DNA from: an uncultured Verrucomicrobiota bacterium
GTDB lineage: Bacteria; Verrucomicrobiota; Verrucomicrobiae; Opitutales; Opitutaceae
DNA length: 5,199 nucleotides
NCBI GenBank assembly: GCA_946481225.1
Contig: CAMLNJ010000258.1
Span: 1 to 5,199, forward strand
Direction: 5' to 3'
This document shows positions 1-5,199 of this stretch, piece by piece. The notes beneath the pieces were generated by a model. It did no database searches. It was given only the letters and a program-made list of their open reading frames with translations, and was not told the origin of the DNA. The position numbers were made by a program, and so were the translations under genes. Within the stretch, counting starts at the first letter, position 1. Every line of letters begins with the position of its first letter.

Positions 1-2
1 CC

Positions 3-908
3 CGCCATTTCGCCTTCTCCCCGGTCGAGGACGTTTTCCGCGCCTCCGCCGACACCCTCAACGCCTGCTTTCGTGAAGAGGCTCCTCGCCTCGCCGGCCA
101 CGCCCTCTCCAACGCCGTCGCCCAAGCCGGCCTGCGTCCCGACCAGCTCGACGCCCTCGTCGTCTGCACCTGCACCGGCTACCTCTGCCCGGGCGTGACC
201 AGCTACGTCGCGGAAAAACTCGGCCTCCGTCCCGACGCCTATCTCCAGGACCTCGTCGGCCTCGGCTGCGGCGCCGCCATCCCCGCCCTTCGCTCCGTCG
301 CCGCGCTCCTCGCCGCGAATCCCGCGGCCGCCATCGCCTGCGTCGCCGTGGAGATCTGCTCCGCCGCCTTCTACCTCGACGACGATCCCGGCGTGCTCAT
401 GAGCGCATGCCTCTTTGGCGACGGCGCCGCCGCCACGATCTGGCGCGCCACGCCGCCCGCCTCGCCCGGCCCCCTGCCCGCGCTGCGCGTCACCGGCTTC
501 AACACCCTCCACATCCCGGAGGCGCGCGACCACATCCGCTTCGAGCAACGTTTCGGCAAGCTTCGCAACCTCCTCACGCCCGCGGTGCCCGCGCTCGCCG
601 CCGACGCCGTCGCCCGCCTCTTCGCCGCCGAGCCCCCCGGCTCCCCGCGCCCCGCGCGCATCCTCAGCCACACCGGCGGACGCGACGTCCTCGACGCCCT
701 TGAAGCCGCGCTCCCCGGCTACTCGCTCGACCTCAGCCGTCGCGTCCTGCGCGATCACGGCAACATGAGCAGCCCCTCCGTCCTCTTCGCCCTCGACCTC
801 GCGCTCCGCGAATGTCCCCCGCCGACCCGCGACGCTCCGTGGTGGCTCGTCTCCTTCGGCGCCGGCTTCGCCGCCCACTCCTGCCGCCTCCAGGCACCCC
901 CGCCCTGA
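3..908 (+). CDS. Type III polyketide synthase (chalcone/stilbene synthase-like), 5'-truncated
   Basis: This homodimeric cytosolic enzyme family condenses a CoA-linked starter with malonyl-CoA units to make alkylpyrones, resorcinols or similar phenolics. The frame is open from the left edge; 301 residues are visible, and about 50-60 N-terminal residues are probably missing, judging from the usual 350-390 aa. All three catalytic residues are present: the nucleophilic Cys in GLGCGAAIPAL (codon 267-269), the His in LSHTGG (codon 669-671) and the Asn in DHGNMSSPSVLF (codon 762-764). CTCTGYLCPG and LFGDGAAA are further family signatures. The C-terminal loop, normally GFGPG, reads SFGAGF here. An internal GTG at 195 is not the start, because homology continues upstream of it. 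The gene ends with TGA and converges on the YihY-like gene. The family assignment is secure; starter, chain length and product cannot be read from this fragment. KAS III is the nearest alternative but would not carry this set of motifs. Confidence 0.93.
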   Translation, partial: RHFAFSPVEDVFRASADTLNACFREEAPRLAGHALSNAVAQAGLRPDQLDALVVCTCTGYLCPGVTSYVAEKLGLRPDAYLQDLVGLGCGAAIPALRSVAALLAANPAAAIACVAVEICSAAFYLDDDPGVLMSACLFGDGAAATIWRATPPASPGPLPALRVTGFNTLHIPEARDHIRFEQRFGKLRNLLTPAVPALAADAVARLFAAEPPGSPRPARILSHTGGRDVLDALEAALPGYSLDLSRRVLRDHGNMSSPSVLFALDLALRECPPPTRDAPWWLVSFGAGFAAHSCRLQAPPP

Positions 909-923
909 CCCCGACGCCGCCCC

Positions 924-944
924 AATGTTCGTAATACGAACATT
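924..944. repeat. AT-rich perfect palindrome, copy 1 of an inverted pair
   Basis: The 10-bp arms AATGTTCGTA and TACGAACATT flank a single central A at 934. The element is about 29% GC inside very GC-rich DNA. It starts 16 bp after the polyketide synthase stop codon. It has no T-tract on either side, so it is not a standard intrinsic terminator. As RNA it could fold into a short hairpin with a TAATA-type loop. Confidence 0.9.
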
Positions 945-964
945 CAAAACGCCCGCGTCGCCGG

Positions 965-991
965 CCGAATGTTCGTATTACGAACATTCGG
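965..991. repeat. AT-rich perfect palindrome, copy 2 of an inverted pair
   Basis: The 13-bp arms CCGAATGTTCGTA and TACGAACATTCGG flank a single central T at 978. The inner 21 bp (968-988) is the exact reverse complement of copy 1, including the central base, so the two copies lie in opposite orientation with centres 44 bp apart. Together they could also pair with each other into one stem of 22 bp (924-945 with 967-988) with a 21-nt loop. The pair sits between two convergent gene ends, where a promoter operator is less expected. A REP-like or mobile palindromic element, or a bidirectional 3'-end structure, is more likely. Confidence 0.9.
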
Positions 992-1055
992 TGCGCGCGG
1001 GGCCGTCGCACCGCTCTCCCCGGGCTCGGACATGCGGCCGAAAAAGTCGGAGGCC

Positions 1056-2066
1056 CTACCCCGATTTCACCCGCGATGACTTCGCCTTCTCCTCCCGCGT
1101 CCTCACATGCCCGCCGGCCGCCTCGGCGTGCTCCTCCGCCTCCGCGTCGCGCTCGGCCTCCGACTCCACCACGACCTCCTCGCGCACCAGCACCGCCGTC
1201 TTCTTCGGCCTCACCGGCCGCCCCTTCAACTCCGCCCGCGCCCGCGTGAACTCCACTCCGAAGAACAAGATCGCGCACGAGTAGTAGATCCAGATCAGCA
1301 GCGCCGCCAGAGAACCCGCCGCCCCATACACCGACGCCACCGTCGAGTGGCTCAGATACCACGCGATCCCCACCCGCCCCACGCTGAACAACAGCGCCGT
1401 CAAAAACGCCCCGCGCCACACATCGCGCCACGACTGCCGCACGTCGGGCATAAATTTGAACAACATCGCGAACAACACCGTGATCGCCGCCAGCGTCACC
1501 CCTACGTCCACCGCGCGCAGCACCGGCGCCGGCACCCCCACCCAGGCGTCCGCATAGCGCACCAGCGCCGACAGCGCCGTCGTCAGCACCAGCGATACCA
1601 GCAACAAAAACCCCACCGTCAGCACCATCGCGAACGACACCAACCGCCGCCCGATCAACACCACCCAACCTTTCCGGTCCGGCCTCACCCGCACGCCCCA
1701 GATCTCGTTCAACGATTCCTGCAACTGGCCGAACACCGTCGTCGCCCCCACCAGCAGCATCGCGAAGCCGATCGTCGCCGCCGTCCACCCATCCGCCTCC
1801 GCCCGGCTCGCGTCCACCGCGCGCACGATCAACCTCGCCCCCTCCGCGCCCACCAACTCGCGCAACTGATCGGCCACCTGCCGCATCGCCGCCTCCCGGC
1901 CGAGCACGAAACCCGCGATGCCCACGACGATGATCGTCACCGGCGCCAGCGAAAAAAGCGTGTAGAAACTCACCGCCGCCGAGTGCCTGAAAGCCCCGTG
2001 ACGGTTCCACCCCTGCGCCGCCGCCAGCGGCACGCGGGCCCATTCCGGCACGCGCATATTCCACAT
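1056..2066 (-). CDS. YihY/virulence factor BrkB family inner-membrane protein
   Basis: This is a 336-aa integral membrane protein of a widespread family whose molecular function is unsettled. BrkB was first linked to serum resistance, and YihY was once miscalled RNase BN. The start at 2066 is chosen because GGAGAGG lies 7 nt upstream and the family's opening begins just after it. The longer reading from 2162 adds only a Gly/Arg/Trp-rich stretch unlike the family. Visible are the hallmark AAVSFYTLFSLAPV (residues about 30-43), GQLQESLNEIWGV (113-125) and VYGAAGSLAALLIWIYYS (246-263). There are six hydrophobic segments at about 30-54, 95-112, 142-166, 182-205, 217-237 and 246-270. A hydrophilic tail (275-336) is basic first, then strongly acidic around 295-317, and is presumably cytoplasmic. 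The gene is on the same strand as the kinase but 149 bp downstream, so co-transcription is uncertain. Confidence 0.93.
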   Translation of the reverse strand: MWNMRVPEWARVPLAAAQGWNRHGAFRHSAAVSFYTLFSLAPVTIIVVGIAGFVLGREAAMRQVADQLRELVGAEGARLIVRAVDASRAEADGWTAATIGFAMLLVGATTVFGQLQESLNEIWGVRVRPDRKGWVVLIGRRLVSFAMVLTVGFLLLVSLVLTTALSALVRYADAWVGVPAPVLRAVDVGVTLAAITVLFAMLFKFMPDVRQSWRDVWRGAFLTALLFSVGRVGIAWYLSHSTVASVYGAAGSLAALLIWIYYSCAILFFGVEFTRARAELKGRPVRPKKTAVLVREEVVVESEAERDAEAEEHAEAAGGHVRTREEKAKSSRVKSG

Positions 2067-2073
2067 CGCCCAT

Positions 2074-2080
2074 CCTCTCC
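2074..2080 (-). promoter_or_regulatory. Shine-Dalgarno site deciding the YihY-like start
   Basis: GGAGAGG on the - strand sits 7 nt before the ATG at 2066. An ATG at 2073 lies between them but is in another frame. The 2162 start has no homology support for its extra 32 residues. Confidence 0.65.
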
Positions 2081-2187
2081 GCCGCCCGCCCCGACGCCAC
2101 CCGTCCCACCACGTTTTCCTCCCGCTCCGCGCCTCCGAAAAACTCCCCTCGCCCGCGAACACCCCGCCTCATCTCCGGCTCGCCTTT

Positions 2188-2214
2188 CCTCCGCGCCCTC
2201 CGCGTCCTCCGTGA
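2188..2214. repeat. Three tandem 9-bp units, CCTCCGCGC-like
   Basis: On the + strand the units read CCTCCGCGC, CCTCCGCGT and CCTCCGTGA. On the - strand this gives a CGGAGG-rich run directly after the hybrid kinase stop. Short arrays of CCTCCGYG units occur, from memory, in intergenic DNA of several GC-rich phyla, with no agreed function. Each unit resembles an anti-Shine-Dalgarno complement, but no gene starts close enough on the - strand to use them. Confidence 0.7.
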
Positions 2215-2215
2215 T

Positions 2216-4579
2216 TCATCTCTTTCGGACTCCCCGCTCCTCGCTCCCCGCCCCCCCCGTCTGCGCATGCACGGCCGCGAGCAGCTCATCGCCCGCGAAA
2301 GGCTTGAGCAAATACGCCTGCGTCAACTCCTGGATCGGCCGGCCGCCCCCTGGCTCCGGCTCCCGATGCGACAGACCGCTCATCGCTATCACGCGAATAT
2401 CCTGCCGCAACTGCCTCGCCGCACGCACGAGCGCCGTCCCGTCGAGACGCGGCATGTCCACGTCCGTCACGATCAACGCCACTTCCGGCGCATGCCCCCG
2501 GAAAAACTCCAAGGCTTCCAGCCCGTCCCGGCATGTCGCCACCCGATAGCCGTGCGTGCCGAGGATCTCGGCCACGATCTCGCGGATAAACCCGTCGTCG
2601 TCGGCCACCAAGACCAACTCCCCCCGGCCCCGCAGCTCCGCCGCCCCCGCGCCCGCCCGTTTCCCCTCCATCCTCGGCGGCTCATGCTCCGCCGCCGGCA
2701 GAAAAATCCGGAATGTCGTTCCACGCCCAAGCTCCGTATCCACTTCCGTGAACCCTTGATGGCTGGCCACGATGCCCCGCACCGTGGAGAGCCCCAGGCC
2801 CGTCCCCTTTCCGGGCCCCTTCATCGTGAAAAACGGTTCCCAAATTCGCTCCAAAATCTCCGGCGCGATGCCCGTGCCGGTGTCGCTCACCTCCAGCACC
2901 ACCCAGTCTCCGGCCCGGCCGTTCTCCGGGTCGGCGACATCCTGCTTCTCCAGCCGCCGGTTCTCCGCGGCCAGCAGCAACACCCCGCCGGCGGCCATGG
3001 CGTCCCGCGCGTTCAAGCAGAGGTTGAGAAGCACTTGGTGGATCTGAGTCGCGTTCCCATACACCGGCCACAAGTCGGCCGGCATCCGATGTTCCAGCCG
3101 GATCGACTTGGGAAACGTCTCCTCGATCACTCCGAGCACATCACGCACGACGTGCTTCAACGCCATTGTCGCGAAATTTCCCGCCGAGGCGCGCGCGAAC
3201 CCGAGAATCTGCCGGACCAGCCCCGCCCCGCGCTCGGCGCTTCGCTCCAAGGTGTCCAAGATCTTGAGGTCGCGCGGCGCGCGCAGGCTGTCACGCAGGA
3301 TCGGAGCGGCGAACATGATCGGCGCGAGCACGTTGTTCAGATCGTGCGCGATGCCCGCCGCCAGCATGCCCAGGCTCTCCAGTCTTTGCGCGTGCAGCAC
3401 TTTCTCCTCCAATCGCTTCCTCTCCGTCACGTCGTTCGCCACCACCAGCCGCACCTGTCGCCCCTGGAAGTGCAGCGGCCTCGATATCGTCTCCACCTCG
3501 ATCACCTCACCGCCCTTCTTCCGGTGCCTCCGCTCCGCCATGCTCCGTGCTTTCTCCCGGTTTTTCTCCAGCCATTTCAGCATAGCCGGCACGTCCTCCG
3601 GCGGATGGATGTCGGTGATACGCATCGAGAGAAACTCCTCGTGCGAAAAACCATACTGGCGCACCGCCGACTCGTTCACCGCGAGGAACCGCAGCGTCTC
3701 CTGGTCGAACAACCACATCGGCAACGGGTTTCCCTCGAACAAAAGGCGGTGACGCTCCTCGCTCTCCCGCAGCGCCTCCTGCGCGAGGCGCAGGGGCGTC
3801 ACGTTCTCGTGCGCCACCACCACCCGCACCGGTCCGTCGCCCGGAAACCGCCGCACCGCGCAGAAAAACCAGCGCCGCTCCTTGGACGAAAAGCACCCAT
3901 GCTCCATGAACCACGCCGGGCTCGCTCCCGCGATGACCCTGCGGATTCCGGCCACCACCTCCGCCGCATCCCGGTCGCCCGCCGCGGCCGCCCTCTCGCA
4001 CACCCCCAGGTAGTTCACCCCCTCGCCGGTCTCGCGCGGATCGCCCCCGTTCTCCCGCGCGAACTCACGCCACGCCGTGTTCGTCGCCAGGATCGTTCCC
4101 TCCGCGTCCAACACCGCCACTTGCGCACCCAGCGCGTCCAAGGTCGCGCGGTTGAAACGCTCGCTCTCCCGCAAATTCGCCGCCGCGGCCTCCTCCGCCC
4201 GCCTCAGCCTGCGCTCCTCCAAGGCCCGCGCCACCGCCGCGCCCAGCCTCGCCAGCCGGTCCTTCAACACGTAGTCCACCGCCCCGAGCCGCATGGTCGC
4301 CGTCGCCGCCTCGTCGCCGATCGCGCCCGACACCACGATGGCCGGCGCGTCCACTTCCAGGCTTCGCAGCCGCGCCAGCGCCGCCTCGCCGCTCCAGCCC
4401 GGCAGTCTGTAGTCCACGAACACCACGTCCGGCGACATGGCCAGCGCCGCGTCGAAGTCCGCCGCCTCCCACACCCGCCTCGCCTCCGGCTCGTAGCCTG
4501 CCTCGCGCAACGCGCGCAGCAGCAGCGCGGCGTCGTCCTCGTTGTCCTCCAGCAACAGCACCTTCAGGGGCGTTGCCAT
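2216..4579 (-). CDS. Soluble hybrid histidine kinase, REC-PAS-PAS-HisKA-HATPase-REC
   Basis: This 787-aa kinase has no membrane segment, so it should sense a cytosolic cue or act inside a relay. Domains in order: REC1 (about 5-122; acidic E11/D12, phospho-acceptor D56 in FVDYRLPGWSG, S84, K106); a coiled linker; PAS1 (about 140-262, with GVNYLGVCERA and a WFFCAV...VVVAHENVT end); PAS2 (about 275-390, ending NDVTERKRLEE); HisKA (398-462, phospho-acceptor H412 in AGIAHDLNNVL); HATPase (N-box N519/N523, G1 DTGTGI 566-571, F-box WEPFFT, G2 GKGTGLGL 590-597); REC2 (about 653-775, D706 in VTDVDMPRLDG, K759). All catalytic motifs look intact, so it is probably active. The start at 4579 has GGAGGG 8 nt upstream; the reading from 4639 would overlap the regulator. 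The gene lies 5 nt after the response regulator, which implies coupled translation and a shared pathway. PAS ligands are not evident. The last residues, SEERGVRKR after a G8 run, look non-domain. Confidence 0.96.
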   Translation of the reverse strand: MATPLKVLLLEDNEDDAALLLRALREAGYEPEARRVWEAADFDAALAMSPDVVFVDYRLPGWSGEAALARLRSLEVDAPAIVVSGAIGDEAATATMRLGAVDYVLKDRLARLGAAVARALEERRLRRAEEAAAANLRESERFNRATLDALGAQVAVLDAEGTILATNTAWREFARENGGDPRETGEGVNYLGVCERAAAAGDRDAAEVVAGIRRVIAGASPAWFMEHGCFSSKERRWFFCAVRRFPGDGPVRVVVAHENVTPLRLAQEALRESEERHRLLFEGNPLPMWLFDQETLRFLAVNESAVRQYGFSHEEFLSMRITDIHPPEDVPAMLKWLEKNREKARSMAERRHRKKGGEVIEVETISRPLHFQGRQVRLVVANDVTERKRLEEKVLHAQRLESLGMLAAGIAHDLNNVLAPIMFAAPILRDSLRAPRDLKILDTLERSAERGAGLVRQILGFARASAGNFATMALKHVVRDVLGVIEETFPKSIRLEHRMPADLWPVYGNATQIHQVLLNLCLNARDAMAAGGVLLLAAENRRLEKQDVADPENGRAGDWVVLEVSDTGTGIAPEILERIWEPFFTMKGPGKGTGLGLSTVRGIVASHQGFTEVDTELGRGTTFRIFLPAAEHEPPRMEGKRAGAGAAELRGRGELVLVADDDGFIREIVAEILGTHGYRVATCRDGLEALEFFRGHAPEVALIVTDVDMPRLDGTALVRAARQLRQDIRVIAMSGLSHREPEPGGGRPIQELTQAYLLKPFAGDELLAAVHAQTGGAGSEERGVRKR

Positions 4580-4584
4580 GGTCG

Positions 4585-5046
4585 TCACCCTCCGCTCGCG
4601 GCCGTCGGCGACACCGGCGTTTGGTTCAACCACAGCCAATACAAGCCCAACATGCGCGCCGTCTCGACAAACTGGTCGAAATCCACCGGCTTCACGATGT
4701 AGCTGTTCGCCCCGAGCGCGTAGCCCGCCGCGATGTCGCGCTCCACCCTGGAGGAGGTGAAGATGACCACCGGGATGGTCTTGGTGCGCGGGTCGCGCCG
4801 GATCTCGGCCAGCACCTCCAGCCCGTCCACCTTGGGCAGCTTCAGGTCGAGCAGGATGAATTTCGGGCGCTGCGCGCCGTCGCGACCGGAAAACGGCCCT
4901 CGGCAGAAAAGGTAATCCAGCGCCTCCACCCCGTCGCTCGCCACCTGTATTCTGTCCGACAGCTTGTGGCGGGCAAAGGCGTTCAGCGCCAGCTGAACCT
5001 CGTCCGGGTTATCCTCGACGAGAAGGATTTCCACCGGTGCTTTCAT
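4585..5046 (-). CDS. Single-domain response regulator, Rcp1/CheY-like
   Basis: This 153-aa receiver-only protein resembles the Rcp1 group that partners phytochrome-type and PAS histidine kinases. It has no DNA-binding or enzymatic output domain. Visible are ILLVEDNPDE with acidic E11/D12, phospho-acceptor D67 in ILLDLKLPKVDG, T97-S98 in IFTSS and K119 in IVKPVDFDQF. The loop between helix 2 and strand 3 (about 46-61, LFCRGPFSGRDGAQRP) is long, as is usual in the Rcp1 group. The start at 5046 has GAAGGG 5 nt upstream and gives a normal family N-terminus; the in-frame extension to 5124 is the upstream kinase gene read in another frame. Its ATG overlaps that gene's TGA (ATGA). It probably receives phosphate from the adjacent kinases and passes it to an unseen histidine phosphotransferase or acts by protein binding. 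All receiver residues are intact. Confidence 0.95.
   Translation of the reverse strand: MKAPVEILLVEDNPDEVQLALNAFARHKLSDRIQVASDGVEALDYLFCRGPFSGRDGAQRPKFILLDLKLPKVDGLEVLAEIRRDPRTKTIPVVIFTSSRVERDIAAGYALGANSYIVKPVDFDQFVETARMLGLYWLWLNQTPVSPTAASGG
4588..4593 (-). promoter_or_regulatory. Shine-Dalgarno site of the hybrid kinase, inside the regulator gene
   Basis: GGAGGG on the - strand is the last two codons (Gly-Gly) of the response regulator, followed at once by its TGA, and lies 8 nt before the ATG at 4579. This fixes the kinase start and suggests that ribosomes finishing the regulator re-initiate on the kinase. Confidence 0.8.
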
Positions 5047-5199
5047 GGCTGCCCTTCGGATTTCTGGGGCAAGAACCCGTCGCGCCGCGCTCCGGCTCCG
5101 CCTCGGCCCGGATGCGCCCGCCATGCCGCGTCCCGACGCGGTGCGCGGTGGCCGGAACCACGCCCGTGCCCTCGTAACCCTCCGCGCCAGGCAGACGCT
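5043..5199 (-). pseudogene. C-terminal end of a sensor histidine kinase, damaged (frameshift, altered G2 box)
   Basis: Read on the - strand from 5197 to 5078, one frame gives RLPGAEGYEGTG, then VVPATAHRVGTRHGGRIRA, then EAEPERGAT. This matches the end of HATPase_c domains of Cph1-type kinases (pattern RLH..eeYeGTGiGLAi...iv.rHGGri.aes..g.GATF.F.LP). The frame then runs past the expected end, whereas the next frame gives FLPQKSEGQP and a TGA at 5045-5043 that overlaps the regulator's ATG. Joining the two needs one frameshift near 5076-5078, at a GGG run. The G2 box reads GTGVVP where GTGxGL is expected, so two near-invariant residues are changed. Either this is a decaying kinase or the sequence is poor here. 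The gene continues off the right edge, so most of it, including the sensor part, is unseen. Confidence 0.62.
5052..5057 (-). promoter_or_regulatory. Shine-Dalgarno site of the response regulator
   Basis: GAAGGG on the - strand lies 5 nt before the ATG at 5046, within the end of the upstream kinase reading frame. It supports the short 153-aa start over the ATG at 5124. Confidence 0.6.

Noticed and set aside
924..988. Palindromes as LexA (SOS) operators
   Set aside because: They contain TGTTC and GAACA half-sites, but the spacer is 7 nt. From memory, the motif reported for Verrucomicrobia has a 4-nt spacer. The location between gene 3' ends also argues against a promoter operator.
924..991. 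Palindromes as intrinsic terminators
   Set aside because: The stems are AT-rich and no T-tract follows on either strand, so they do not fit the standard form, although a 3'-end role is not excluded.
1036..1055. Possible terminator just after the YihY-like stop codon
   Set aside because: On the - strand there is a T5 run, but only a 4-bp CCGA/TCGG stem encloses it, which is too weak to call.
925..1284. Small open frames beginning MFVIRTF or MFVLRTL at the palindromes
   Set aside because: The shared start peptide is just the palindrome being translated. The rest is low-complexity and overlaps the YihY-like gene.
2067..2162. Upstream start at 2162 for the YihY-like protein
   Set aside because: The 32 extra residues are Gly/Arg/Trp-rich and unlike the family, while the start at 2066 has a well-placed Shine-Dalgarno sequence.
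733..2289. 518-codon - strand open frame crossing the convergent spacer
   Set aside because: It is Gly/Arg/Ala-rich, crosses two real genes and both palindromes, and has no domain. It overlaps the YihY-like gene in another frame.
1107..2549. Long + strand open frame opposite the YihY-like gene and the end of the kinase
   Set aside because: Its translation is dominated by Arg, His, Pro and Gln, typical of an antisense frame in GC-rich DNA, and it shows no domain.
2267..4702. 811-codon + strand open frame opposite the hybrid kinase
   Set aside because: It is a compositional shadow of the kinase gene, rich in Arg/His/Pro/Gln with no recognisable motif. The - strand frame carries every kinase motif in order.
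5047..5124. Upstream start at 5124 for the response regulator
   Set aside because: The extension is the kinase tail read out of frame. The start at 5046 gives a normal receiver N-terminus and an ATGA overlap.

Overview
The window comes from a GC-rich bacterial chromosome with strong C/G bias at third codon positions. It holds one 5'-truncated gene on the + strand, then convergent to it a run of genes on the - strand. The cytosolic PAS/receiver hybrid kinase, the Rcp1-type receiver protein and the CCTCCGCG-type intergenic repeat would suit a verrucomicrobial genome such as Opitutaceae. That placement is a guess from style, because no marker gene is present.

Layout by position. 3-908 (+) is the C-terminal ~300 residues of a type III polyketide synthase with its Cys-His-Asn triad visible; the start lies left of the window. 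909-1055 is a convergent intergenic gap holding two AT-rich palindromes, identical over 21 bp and inverted relative to each other. 1056-2066 (-) is a six-helix YihY/BrkB-family inner-membrane protein. 2067-2215 is a spacer with a 9-bp tandem repeat. 2216-4579 (-) is a soluble hybrid histidine kinase, REC-PAS-PAS-HisKA-HATPase-REC. 4585-5046 (-) is a stand-alone Rcp1-like response regulator. 5043-5199 (-) is the 3' end of another histidine kinase, which looks damaged: its ATP-binding G2 box is altered and one frameshift is needed to reach the stop codon.

The three signalling genes are read right to left as a tight operon. The damaged kinase's TGA overlaps the regulator's ATG (ATGA), and only 5 nt separate the regulator from the hybrid kinase, whose Shine-Dalgarno sequence lies inside the regulator's last codons. 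The likely original scheme was a sensor kinase phosphorylating the single-domain regulator, with the hybrid kinase feeding or draining the same relay. If the upstream kinase is really broken, the regulator may now depend on the hybrid kinase or on an unlinked kinase. No DNA-binding output domain is visible, so the output of the relay is unknown.

The YihY-like gene follows on the same strand after a 149-bp gap and may be a separate unit. The polyketide synthase belongs to a different unit that extends off the left edge. The points most worth a second look are the inverted palindrome pair and the damaged kinase tail. No complete novel system can be demonstrated from this sequence.
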